Shown here one piece after another: positions 33,169 to 40,725 of a DNA stretch of 58,020 nt; within the stretch, counting starts at the first letter, position 1, and each line of letters starts with the position of its first letter. This stretch comes from Adlercreutzia wanghongyangiae (GTDB taxonomy: Bacteria > Actinomycetota > Coriobacteriia > Coriobacteriales > Eggerthellaceae): the NCBI RefSeq assembly GCF_035989245.1, contig NZ_JAYMFF010000027.1, forward strand, positions 1 through 58,020, written 5' to 3'. A program made the translations under genes and the position numbers. The notes beneath the pieces are model-generated. The model worked only from the letters and a program-made list of their open reading frames with translations, ran no database searches and was not told the DNA's origin.

Positions 33169-34284
33169 ATGAGTTTCCGCGACAACCTGCAGCATTTGCG
33201 CGCCACCCATTCCATGACCCAGGAGCAGCTGGCCATGATGGTGGGCGTCAGCCGCCAGTCCGTCACCAAATGGGAGGCCGAACGCGCCTACCCCGAGATG
33301 GACAAGCTGCTGAAGCTGTGCCAGATCTTCGACTGCACCTTGGACGACCTGGTGCAGGGCGACCTGACCGCCGCCACCCCCTCCCCCGCCGCCCAGGCCC
33401 GCGCCAGCGCCCTGCGCGATGTGGCCGGCGCGCCGCCTCAGGATGTGTGCGGCTACGACGAGCACATGCGCGCCTTCGCCCTGAAGATTGCCACAGGCGT
33501 GTTCGCCGTTCTTGCGGGCATCTCGCTGCTCATCTTCGTCGGCACCGCCACCGAGTGCTTCGAGCCGAACCTGGAGTCTTTGGGGCTCATCCCGCTGTTC
33601 GCCGGCATCGGCATCGGGGTGGCGCTGTTCGTCACCGCGTCGTTCCAGCACCTGGAGTTCCAGCGCAGCCACCCCTACATCCAGGACTTTTACACCGCCG
33701 ACGACCGCCGCGAGGCCCAGCGCTCCTTCGCCGTGAGCCTCGTTGCGGGCCTGCTCCTCCTGTTCGCCGGCGTGGTGGGCTCAGGATTCGCCGACGGGCG
33801 CGGCGATCTGGCCGAGGGCGTGGCCGCGGGCGTGCTGATAGCGCTCTTGGCCGCAGGAGCATGGCTCATCGTGCGCGGCTCCATGCTGCTGGCCCGCGTG
33901 AACGTGGCCAACTACAACGAGGCGCGCGAGCAGGCCATGGCCGAAAGCGATGCCTGGAAGTGGGCGCGCGAGGCCGATGCGGCGCAGCTGCGAGGCCTGT
34001 ACACCGACGAGCAGATCTGCGATTTGCTCGGCATCGCCGACGCATCGGATGCGGAAATCGCCCGGGCGCGGGCGCGCCTGGAGCGGCGCCACCGCAAGAG
34101 CCAGATCACAAGCGGTCTGTGCAGCATCATCATGATCCTGGCCACGGTGGCCGGCGTGGCGCTTCTGCTCGTGCCCCAGTGGCACACGCCCTTCTTCTGG
34201 CTGGCCTGGGTGTTCGGCGGTCTCCTGTGCGCCGTGGCCGGCATCTTCGTGAGCACCTTCGTGAAGGACGATCCCGCCCAGTAG
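33169..34284 (+). CDS. XRE-family helix-turn-helix regulator with membrane segments
   Basis: A 371-residue protein: an N-terminal XRE domain (MTQEQLAMMVGVSRQSVTKWEAERAYPEMDKLLKLCQIF, shown in part), two membrane segments (about 105-155), a further two (about 185-245), a charged helical stretch (EAREQAMAESDAWKW, DAEIARARARLERRHRK) and two last segments at the end. It could sense a membrane signal and bind DNA at the cytoplasmic face; target and signal are unknown. AAAGGA precedes the ATG. The gene stands alone. Confidence 0.82.
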   Translation: MSFRDNLQHLRATHSMTQEQLAMMVGVSRQSVTKWEAERAYPEMDKLLKLCQIFDCTLDDLVQGDLTAATPSPAAQARASALRDVAGAPPQDVCGYDEHMRAFALKIATGVFAVLAGISLLIFVGTATECFEPNLESLGLIPLFAGIGIGVALFVTASFQHLEFQRSHPYIQDFYTADDRREAQRSFAVSLVAGLLLLFAGVVGSGFADGRGDLAEGVAAGVLIALLAAGAWLIVRGSMLLARVNVANYNEAREQAMAESDAWKWAREADAAQLRGLYTDEQICDLLGIADASDAEIARARARLERRHRKSQITSGLCSIIMILATVAGVALLLVPQWHTPFFWLAWVFGGLLCAVAGIFVSTFVKDDPAQ

Positions 34285-34480
34285 CCCGTCGCCCCGTTCC
34301 GCGCCGCACCGAAGCCCGCCGCGCCGTATCGCCTGCCCGATGCGGCGCGGCGCCGTTCTGGCGAAACGATGGCGGAAATCCTACGGTCACCATACGCTTA
34401 CCGACCTCCTTCGCGTAGAGTGTCATTCTGCCTCTATGCTGGGAAGTGCTTATTGACACCTTCCCCTGAGAGGAGCCCTT

Positions 34481-35290
34481 ATGGCTGAGAACACCAACGC
34501 GGTGCCCCAGGTTCCCACCCCGTCCGACGACGAAGCGGCCGGTTTCGCCCTGGAGGCCCAAGCCCTCGGCAATGGCGAGCCGGCGCGCGTCGACGGCACC
34601 GTGCAAGCAGCGGCGGCCGGCGATGCGAGCGAGATGCTCGGCGAGGTGCTGCAATCCCAAGAGCTGAACCCCAGCGAGCCTGCCGTGACCAACGACCCCG
34701 TTCCGATGCAGGCCGCCGGCGCCTCCTGCACGCCCACGGGCGCAGGCTATGCAGCCCAGGGTCGCGCCCTGGAGCAGGAAGCCGTGGCCCAAACCTATCC
34801 GGGCCAACCCGCGGCCGCCCGGTCAGCGGCACCGTATTACATCGCCCCCGAGCCCCAGCCCGCGCCCCAACCTGGCGTTGCCGCATCCCAAGCAGCCTAC
34901 CAAGCCGCCTACGGCGCCCCCGCCGTCGGCACAACTCCCGCAGCCGCTCCCGCCGCGCCCAGCTACAATCCCCAAGCCGCCGTCACTGCAGCCGCTCTGC
35001 AGCAGACCCGCAAAACCATCGACCCCCGACGCGTCTTCCTCATCTGCGGCATGGTTGTCGGTGCCATCATGATCGTCTTCGGCCTGTGCATGCTGGCCTT
35101 CTACACACCGGCCGAGGTTAACGAGTTCTACAGCTCTTCCCATCAGGCCTTTGCCAGCAGCGGCGCCACGGCCGCCCAAGTTCTGAAAGCGGGCTTCGCC
35201 ATGCTGCTCATCGGCTTGGGAGCCACCGACATCTGCGCCTTCGGCTCGAAACTCTTCAAGCACCACGGCTGCAAGCGCGACGAGCGCTAA
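34481..35290 (+). CDS. Ala/Pro-rich membrane protein of unknown function
   Basis: A 269-residue protein with a low-complexity Ala/Pro/Gln-rich N-terminal two-thirds (to about residue 178) and two hydrophobic segments near residues 185-206 and 237-254, ending in the basic KHHGCKRDER. No domain is recognised. GAGAGGAG precedes the ATG, and a terminator follows. The composition suggests a flexible cytoplasmic tail on a small membrane anchor. Confidence 0.72.
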   Translation: MAENTNAVPQVPTPSDDEAAGFALEAQALGNGEPARVDGTVQAAAAGDASEMLGEVLQSQELNPSEPAVTNDPVPMQAAGASCTPTGAGYAAQGRALEQEAVAQTYPGQPAAARSAAPYYIAPEPQPAPQPGVAASQAAYQAAYGAPAVGTTPAAAPAAPSYNPQAAVTAAALQQTRKTIDPRRVFLICGMVVGAIMIVFGLCMLAFYTPAEVNEFYSSSHQAFASSGATAAQVLKAGFAMLLIGLGATDICAFGSKLFKHHGCKRDER

Positions 35291-35311
35291 TCCTTCCCGC
35301 CCTTTCCGATC

Positions 35312-35336
35312 GGCCCCTTCCTCGAAGGGGCCTTTT
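35312..35336 (+). terminator. Intrinsic terminator
   Basis: GGCCCCTT (35312-35319) pairs with AAGGGGCC (35325-35332), then TTTTC; it follows the gene ending at 35290. Confidence 0.9.
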
Positions 35337-35424
35337 CATGCCCGCAAGCCGCAGAGCGCGCGACGGAAGCCCGAACTGCGCCCCCCCCCTCGGCGCAAGG
35401 GGGAAGTAACGGCTGAAGTTTTTG

Positions 35425-35453
35425 TTTTGCTTTTTCTATGATGCTGCTATAAT
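35425..35453 (+). promoter_or_regulatory. Promoter of the candidate small RNA
   Basis: A perfect TATAAT (35448-35453) follows TTTTGC (35425-35430) after 17 bp, in a T-rich stretch. There is no open frame with a ribosome site downstream; the transcript would meet a terminator within about 75 nt. Confidence 0.75.
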
Positions 35454-35459
35454 GGTTTG

Positions 35460-35535
35460 CAACTTACGAGGAAGCTCACAGGCTTCGCATAGATGAGGGT
35501 TCTGTTTTTGGAGGGGACAGAACCCTTTGTCTTTT
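35460..35535 (+). ncRNA. Candidate stand-alone small RNA, about 75 nt
   Basis: Transcription from the TATAAT promoter should start near 35460. The RNA would contain a small stem GAAGC/GCTTC (35471-35475 with 35482-35486), a single-stranded linker, and a terminator hairpin GGGTTCTGT/ACAGAACCC (35497-35505 with 35517-35525) ending in TTTGTCTTTT. No coding capacity is evident and the next gene is on the opposite strand, so it is not a leader. I do not recognise the RNA family. The loop GGAGGGG of the terminator could pair with other RNAs. Confidence 0.65.
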
Positions 35536-35598
35536 CTGGAACCCACTCCAAAGCCACCGGCCCACCAAGGCCCTGCATCCGTGGCGGGCTTTTCGCAC

Positions 35599-35771
35599 CT
35601 TCGTCGGCGAACCATCGCCGAATTGCAGCAGATCGCTATTTATGAGCGTCTATTGTGCCGGAAACCTTGTTTTATAGGATTAAAACTAACGATAAATATT
35701 AAAATCAACGTTTCCAGACGCTCATAAATCAAGATTTGATGCAGAAACAGGTCGTTTCATTAACCGAAGAA
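35599..35771. repeat. 173-bp inverted-repeat element, copy A
   Basis: A 173-bp segment matching copy B (38942-39114) without gaps. It has outer ends CTTCGTCGGCGAAC and AACCGAAGAA, an imperfect inner arm beginning TGCAGCAGATCG (35624), a perfect 14-bp arm ATTTATGAGCGTCT (35638-35651) repeated inverted at 35716-35729, and a 64-bp AT-rich centre. A second AACCGAAGAAGC occurs at 35821. It lies between the small RNA and the yfcC terminator. Confidence 0.85.
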
Positions 35772-35929
35772 ACGCCGCCCCATGCTTTGCCCAAACGCCG
35801 CGATCATGGAATACGATTAACCGAAGAAGCCCTAAGCCCCCCCCCGAGTGCCCTTACGGACAGAAAGACCCTGCGGAATCGCCGCGCCACCCCGTTATGT
35901 CCTGCAGAGACCGTTGTCCTCCCCAGCAC

Positions 35930-35967
35930 AAAAACAGGCCCCTCTCACCCGCACGGGAGAGGGGCCT
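35930..35967 (-). terminator. Intrinsic terminator of the YfcC gene
   Basis: AGGCCCCTCTC (35936-35946) pairs with GAGAGGGGCCT (35957-35967), with a T-run on the minus strand (plus-strand A at 35930-35934). Confidence 0.9.
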
Positions 35968-36026
35968 CATGGCAGAAAGCGTCTTGAAATCCGGGCCCGC
36001 GAGAAACGCGAGCCCGAACACAGCTG

Positions 36027-37616
36027 CTACACGGCGAACACGACCGAGCAGATGCTCAGCAGGATGGCGCCGAACACCAGCGTGAACACCATCATGGGCC
36101 ACACGAACTTGAACCAGTGGGACATCTTCATGTCCAGCATCTGCAAGGTGGCCATTACCAAACCCGTCGGCGCGATATACAGCATGGCATACTGGCCGAA
36201 CTGGTAGGCCGCCACGATGATCCAGCGCGGGATGCCCACAGTGTCGGCTAGGGGCGCGAAGATGGGCATCGACAGCACGGCCAAACCGCTGGAGGAGGGC
36301 ACCACGAAGCCCAGCACGAAGAAGATCAGCAGCAGGCAGATCACGAACAGCGGGCCGCTCATGCCGGTCACCAAGTTCGAAGCGGCGTTCAGCATGGTAT
36401 CGCTGATCATGCCCTCGGTCAGCACGTGGTTCACGCCACGGGCCAGACCGATGATCAGAGCCACGGGCACCAGGCTGGAAGCGCCGGTGCCGAAAGCGTC
36501 CACCATCTTCGACTCGCCCACGCCATCCTTGCCGGTACCGCCGATGAACATCACCAGGATAGACAACGTCACGAACTCGGCGGCCATCTGGGGGAACCAC
36601 CAGCCAAGGTTCATGACGCCGATGATCATGATCACGAAGGCGGCCACGAAGATGCACAGCACGATCTTCTTGCGGATACCGAACTCACGGGCGGCCGCCG
36701 TGTTGTCGTTCAGCTCCCACTGGGCGTTGAACTTCTCGCGGTCTTCGTAGGAATAGCTGAACTCGGGATTGTTCTGCACCTTCTTGGCGTACCAATGCAG
36801 GTACAGCAGGAACACAATAGCGCCAACCACCAGGGCAAAGGCGCGCACGGCGATGCCCTCGGTGAACACCGTACCGGCGGCATTGGAGGCAATAACGGCC
36901 GAGAAGGGGTTCACCGTAGAGAAGGTGGTACCAATGGAGCCGGCCAGGAAGATGGAGCCAACGACCACAATGGAGTCGTAGCCGAGGGCGATGAATATCG
37001 GCGCCAGAATCGGATAGAAGGCCACGGCCTCCTCCTCCAGGCCGCACATGGTACCGCCGAAGATCATGAACACCGACACGCCGAACACCAGCAAAAACTC
37101 GCGCCCCTTGGTCTTCTTCGTCAGGGCCGACAGGCCGCTCTCAAAGGCGCCGGTCACTTTCACCACGCCGATAAGGCCGCCCAAGCACAGGATGAACACC
37201 ATGACGTCGATGCCGTCGATGACGCCCCATACCATGGAGTAGGGAATGTCGGCGATGGATACGGGATGCTGGTCGAGCCCCTCGTAGGTGCCCGGAATGG
37301 ACACCGACTGGGTGATGGCGCCGCTGGTGAACTGATCGATGCTGATCTTCACACCCAGCTCGTCCAGGGTCTCCTGATTAGCATCCAGCTCAGACACCTC
37401 GCCGGTGGGCGATGTCATCTCCAGCTTGCCGCTATCGGCGTCGTACATCAGCTTGGAGTACTGACCGGCGGGCACGAACCACGTGCACAGCACGGCGATG
37501 ATGGTCACGATGAACAGAATCGTGAACGCCGAGGGGAAGGAGAACTTGCGCTTCTTCTTCTCTTTCTTGGGTTCTTCGGCGTTGAGGGGAACGCCCTCCA
37601 TGGTTGTCTCAGCCAT
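36027..37616 (-). CDS. YfcC-family basic amino acid or C4-dicarboxylate-type membrane transporter
   Basis: A 529-residue transporter. After a Lys/Glu-rich cytoplasmic start comes FPSAFTILFIVTIIAVLCTWFVPAGQYSKL, the standard opening of the YfcC/ArsB-NhaD group, with about 12 membrane segments, an extracellular loop (residues about 55-115), IFGGTMCGLEEEAVAFYPILAPIF and FVVPSSSGLAVLSMPIFAPLAD. The substrate is not certain; relatives are annotated as amino acid or C4-dicarboxylate carriers, and a role with the arginine deiminase pathway is possible but unshown. AGGAG precedes the ATG. It is divergent from a LuxR-family regulator and flanked by the two 173-bp elements. Confidence 0.88.
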   Translation of the reverse strand: MAETTMEGVPLNAEEPKKEKKKRKFSFPSAFTILFIVTIIAVLCTWFVPAGQYSKLMYDADSGKLEMTSPTGEVSELDANQETLDELGVKISIDQFTSGAITQSVSIPGTYEGLDQHPVSIADIPYSMVWGVIDGIDVMVFILCLGGLIGVVKVTGAFESGLSALTKKTKGREFLLVFGVSVFMIFGGTMCGLEEEAVAFYPILAPIFIALGYDSIVVVGSIFLAGSIGTTFSTVNPFSAVIASNAAGTVFTEGIAVRAFALVVGAIVFLLYLHWYAKKVQNNPEFSYSYEDREKFNAQWELNDNTAAAREFGIRKKIVLCIFVAAFVIMIIGVMNLGWWFPQMAAEFVTLSILVMFIGGTGKDGVGESKMVDAFGTGASSLVPVALIIGLARGVNHVLTEGMISDTMLNAASNLVTGMSGPLFVICLLLIFFVLGFVVPSSSGLAVLSMPIFAPLADTVGIPRWIIVAAYQFGQYAMLYIAPTGLVMATLQMLDMKMSHWFKFVWPMMVFTLVFGAILLSICSVVFAV

Positions 37617-37656
37617 GTTGGTCTCCTATCTGGATCGGGAAGAGGGTGTTGATAAT

Positions 37657-37697
37657 CCCCGCGGGCTCCTCTTCGCCAGCCGAAGGAGCCCGCGGGG
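37657..37697 (-). promoter_or_regulatory. Long GC-rich hairpin in the leader of the YfcC gene
   Basis: CCCCGCGGGCTCC (37657-37669) pairs with GGAGCCCGCGGGG (37685-37697); inner CTTCG/CGAAG bases extend the stem with a 2-nt bulge. It begins 41 bp upstream of the ATG and has no T-run. The rest of the region to 37979 shows only a TTGACA at 37866-37871 without a convincing -10. Confidence 0.7.
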
Positions 37698-37979
37698 TAT
37701 CGCGATGAGCTAAGTGTAGATTCTGTGAACATGGGTCTGCTAGGCATAATGCGGTGATGGCATCAAGCTGTAACGGATATAAGTTGGGGATACTGTGAAG
37801 CAATTTTTCTAAACGATGAATAAACCGCAGGTCAGAACCTTCTCAAATGCTGACCAATTCACACATTGACAACAAGATGTCCACTTTTAATCTCGTTTCG
37901 CTACACTAATCCCAACCGATTTGACGCCCGCACAAGGGCACAATCGCGCGTCTTGACCGACCGCCATCCGAGGAACGCC

Positions 37980-38936
37980 ATGGCTCTGCTGTTTTATTAC
38001 ACGCTTATCATCATGTTCTTCTACACCATCGTGGCGGCCACGAGCCTCTCGGCCTTCTATGTGTCGCGGCGCAAGACGTTCCTATACGCTACCCTCGGCT
38101 TCACGTTCTACTTCTTCGACGTGTCGCTCGTGTTCATGGATAACTTCATCACGCCCGACGCCGTGCTCGCCGCCCCCTCGTTCTACGACGTGGGAAACCC
38201 CTACGCGTCCATTATCACGGGCGGGGGCGCCTTCCTGTTCCTGTGGCTGGCCGCTTGCCGCTATTGCCGCGAGGGCCACTGGGCCATCCGCTTCGTGCCC
38301 GTGGCCGTATGGGCCACAGCCAGCCTGGCCGCCTACCAGCTGATCGGCGACGCCCAGTGGCGCGAGTTCGTCTACTATTCCATGCGCACGGCCCTGCAAC
38401 TGTTCTGCTACGCCGTGCTGGCCCTGTGGTACCGCCACTCCTCCGACCCGCAACGACGTTCCATCATGAGATCGCACCGCGTGGCCTACTTCTGGGCCGT
38501 GGGTCTTACCTGCGGCATCATCATCGAGAACGTGTACTTCCAGCTGATCTACGATCCCACGAACCTGCCCCACGACATGTGGATCATGGCCGAGCGCAAT
38601 CCCTTCGAGAACGCACTGTTCGTCTGCTTCGGCCTGGCGGTGCTGCGCGGTGCCTCCATATCGCTGCACCTGCGCGCCCGCAGCCTGCCCGAGGGCGAAG
38701 ACCCGCTGCTGGTGGAATCCATCGACCGGCTGCTGCCCCTGTACAGCCACAGCTACGACCTCTCCAAGCGCGAGGAAGAAGTGCTGCGCCTGGCCCTTAT
38801 GGGTAAGGACAACCAGAACATCGCAAGCGAGCTTTCCCTGACCGCCGGAACGGTGAAGGTGCACGTGCACAATATCCTGAAGAAGACGGGACATGCCAAC
38901 CGCGCTGCCCTGGCCGCCGATTTCTGGGAGCGCTGA
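37980..38936 (+). CDS. LuxR-family regulator with membrane sensor, divergent from YfcC
   Basis: A 318-residue protein with about seven hydrophobic segments (residues 1-240) and a C-terminal LuxR domain (LSKREEEVLRLALMGKDNQNIASELSLTAGTVKVHVHNILKKTGHANRAAL in part). It is shorter than the two 12-segment LuxR proteins in this window and looks like a different sensor type. The start is the ATG at 37980 with GAGGAA upstream; the longer frame from 37866 begins within a TTGACA element and is rejected. It probably controls the divergent transporter gene. Confidence 0.86.
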   Translation: MALLFYYTLIIMFFYTIVAATSLSAFYVSRRKTFLYATLGFTFYFFDVSLVFMDNFITPDAVLAAPSFYDVGNPYASIITGGGAFLFLWLAACRYCREGHWAIRFVPVAVWATASLAAYQLIGDAQWREFVYYSMRTALQLFCYAVLALWYRHSSDPQRRSIMRSHRVAYFWAVGLTCGIIIENVYFQLIYDPTNLPHDMWIMAERNPFENALFVCFGLAVLRGASISLHLRARSLPEGEDPLLVESIDRLLPLYSHSYDLSKREEEVLRLALMGKDNQNIASELSLTAGTVKVHVHNILKKTGHANRAALAADFWER

Positions 38937-38941
38937 GCACG

Positions 38942-39114
38942 CTTCGTCATCGAACTACTTTCAAACTGCAGCAGATCGACGATTATGAGCGTCTGTTTCG
39001 CCAAATAGCCTGCTTTATGAAGTCGATATTAATGCTAAACATTAATTGATGCTCTCTCAGACGCTCATAACTGTCGATTTGCTGCAAAAAGCACGCCCTT
39101 CGCCAACCGAAGAA
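38942..39114. repeat. 173-bp inverted-repeat element, copy B
   Basis: Same length as copy A and alignable without gaps. Its arms are longer and better: 38967-38995 and 39058-39086 are inverted repeats of 29 bp with three mismatches, from TGCAGCAGATCG to GAGCGTCTG. The 62-bp centre is AT-rich and matches copy A at about half its positions. The right flank again ends AACCGAAGAA (39105-39114). It begins 6 bp after the LuxR stop codon. Beyond it, up to 39324, there is only a weak promoter-like TAGAAT at 39249-39254. Confidence 0.88.
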
Positions 39115-39324
39115 GCATTGGGACCGAGGCTTTTGGCGCGCGAGTACGCGTCGGCGGCCGAGCAGGCCCGAAATTGACACTTCCCTCCTCATTCGCAAGG
39201 TTTTTCCTACATCTTCAGAACATAGCAATTCGAAACCACATATTGTGCTAGAATTCCGTCTCACTAACTAGATGTAGTAAATGCACCGCAAAAGAACTCG
39301 GTTACGAGCGATAAGGAGCCACTT

Positions 39325-39645
39325 ATGGAGAACAAGACGATCGACGGCGTGAAGGTTGCCGTAAACTACGCCCACAGCGACGACGCGCCGGTGTCCGATG
39401 CCGAGATTCAGGCCTACCTCAAGCGCGCCTACGAGAAGTACCCCCACGGCCAGCTGGAGTCGCTCACGCTGGATGTGGACGGCGAGGACGTGGGCATCCA
39501 CTACGGCTTGGCCCCCGTGAAGTTCGATCGCATCCGCCGCATCACCGGATACCTGGTGGGCACGCTGGACCGCTTCAACGACGCCAAGCGCTCCGAAGAG
39601 CACGACCGCGTGAAGCACGAGGTTCCCACCTGCTGCATCAAGTAG
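39325..39645 (+). CDS. Small protein resembling the C-terminal tail of anaerobic ribonucleotide reductase
   Basis: A 106-residue protein. Its second half, VKFDRIRRITGYLVGTLDRFNDAKRSEEHDRVKHE, resembles the RITGYL...RWNNAK..E..DRVKH sequence that ends NrdD (anaerobic ribonucleoside-triphosphate reductase) and that also occurs in stand-alone short proteins given that name. The glycyl-radical site of a true NrdD is absent. It ends in CCIK, two cysteines that might bind metal with partners. AAGGAG precedes the ATG. It is monocistronic with its own terminator. Role unknown; a separate tail or accessory of NrdD is an inference. Confidence 0.7.
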   Translation: MENKTIDGVKVAVNYAHSDDAPVSDAEIQAYLKRAYEKYPHGQLESLTLDVDGEDVGIHYGLAPVKFDRIRRITGYLVGTLDRFNDAKRSEEHDRVKHEVPTCCIK

Positions 39646-39668
39646 CTTCGCGCTTCCTTGAAACGAGG

Positions 39669-39705
39669 AAGGCCGCTGCCGGGGTGCTCCGGCAGCGGCC
39701 TTTTG
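39669..39705 (+). terminator. Intrinsic terminator
   Basis: AAGGCCGCTGCCGG (39669-39682) pairs exactly with 39689-39702 around six bases, followed by TTTTG. Confidence 0.93.
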
Positions 39706-39739
39706 CTTTGCCGTCGCGAAAACGGAAGGGGTCTGCGCC

Positions 39740-40336
39740 CTACAGCGCCAGACGAGCCTCCAGGGCGCGACCGAGGGTCACCTCGTCGGCGAACTCCAAG
39801 TCGCCGCCCACGGGAAGCCCGCTGGCGGGGCGCGTCACCTTCACGCCCAGAGGCTTGATAAGACGCGCCAGATAGGCGGCCGTGGTCTCGCCCTCGATGT
39901 TGGGGTTCATGGCCAGAAGTACCTCCGACACCTCTTCACGACCAAGACGCGCCATCAACTCGGCAATGCGCAAGTCGCCCGGGCCCACGCCCTCCATGGG
40001 GGCCAGCACACCCCCGAGCACATGGTAGACACCGTTGAATACGGCCGTGCGCTCGATGGGAGGAATGTCGCGCGGCTCGCTGACCACGCAGATGATCGAG
40101 CTATCGCGCTTGGCGCTGGCGCAAATTTCGCACAGGTCGCCCTCGGCGTAGTTGAAGCAGCGGGCGCAGAAATGCACGCCCGCCTTCACCTCGCGGATGG
40201 CATCGGCCAGCCGCAAAGCCTCGGCGGCATCGGTGTTCAAAATCCAATAGGCCATACGCTGGGCCGACTTCGGGCCCACGCCGGGCAAACGCTCAAGCTC
40301 GTCGAGAAGCTTCTGAATGGAAGGCGCCGCTTGCAC
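39740..40336 (-). CDS. recR: Recombination protein RecR
   Basis: A 198-residue RecR with the helix-hairpin-helix (LERLPGVGPKSAQRMAYWIL), a zinc finger (CARCFNYAEGDLCEIC), and a Toprim domain (VVSEPRDIPPIERT, LAMNPNIEGETTAAYL). With RecF/RecO it loads RecA on gapped DNA. The start is GTG at 40336, preceded by GGGAAGCG. It is the last gene of dedA-dnaX-ybaB-recR. Confidence 0.96.
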   Translation of the reverse strand: MQAAPSIQKLLDELERLPGVGPKSAQRMAYWILNTDAAEALRLADAIREVKAGVHFCARCFNYAEGDLCEICASAKRDSSIICVVSEPRDIPPIERTAVFNGVYHVLGGVLAPMEGVGPGDLRIAELMARLGREEVSEVLLAMNPNIEGETTAAYLARLIKPLGVKVTRPASGLPVGGDLEFADEVTLGRALEARLAL

Positions 40337-40359
40337 AAGTATCGCTTCCCGCCAGATGC

Positions 40360-40668
40360 CTACATCAGGCCTGGAATCTTCATACCGCCCATGACGGCGT
40401 TCATGCGGGCGTTAGCGGCCTCGCTCGCCGCACGCAGAGCCTCGTTCACGGCGGCCGTCACCATATCCTGCAGCATCTCCACGTCCTCGGGATCCACCGC
40501 GGCCGGGTCGATGGTGATGTCGGTAATGGCCATCTCGCCAGTGGCCGTGGCCTTCACCATGCCGCCACCCGCCGAGGCCTCGAAGGTCATGGCGGCGATT
40601 TCCTGCTGGGCCGCAGCCGCATCGCGCTGCATCTTCTGGGCCTGCTTCATCATCTTCTTCATATCCAT
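40360..40668 (-). CDS. YbaB/EbfC-family nucleoid-associated protein
   Basis: A 102-residue protein: a methionine/lysine-rich N-terminal helix (MDMKKMMKQAQKMQRD), then the YbaB core with GGGMVKATATGEMAITDITIDPAAVD and the C-terminal helix. Such dimers bind DNA. The ATG at 40666-40668 follows AAAGGAG. Its place between dnaX and recR is conserved across bacteria. Confidence 0.95.
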   Translation of the reverse strand: MDMKKMMKQAQKMQRDAAAAQQEIAAMTFEASAGGGMVKATATGEMAITDITIDPAAVDPEDVEMLQDMVTAAVNEALRAASEAANARMNAVMGGMKIPGLM

Positions 40669-40725
40669 AGGGCAATTCTCCTTTGATCTCGCAGTGAAGC
40701 CGAGCCTATTGTAGGCCATCGGCCG

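Noticed and set aside
37866..37979. Longer N-terminus for the LuxR protein starting at the TTG at 37866
   Set aside because: That codon is part of a TTGACA element and has no ribosome site; the ATG at 37980 has one and begins at the first membrane segment.
35638..39070. Short peptides with LQQI..YERL and RRS ends read from both copies of the 173-bp element
   Set aside because: The similarity arises because the inverted-repeat arms translate alike; there is no ribosome site, and the centres encode unrelated residues.
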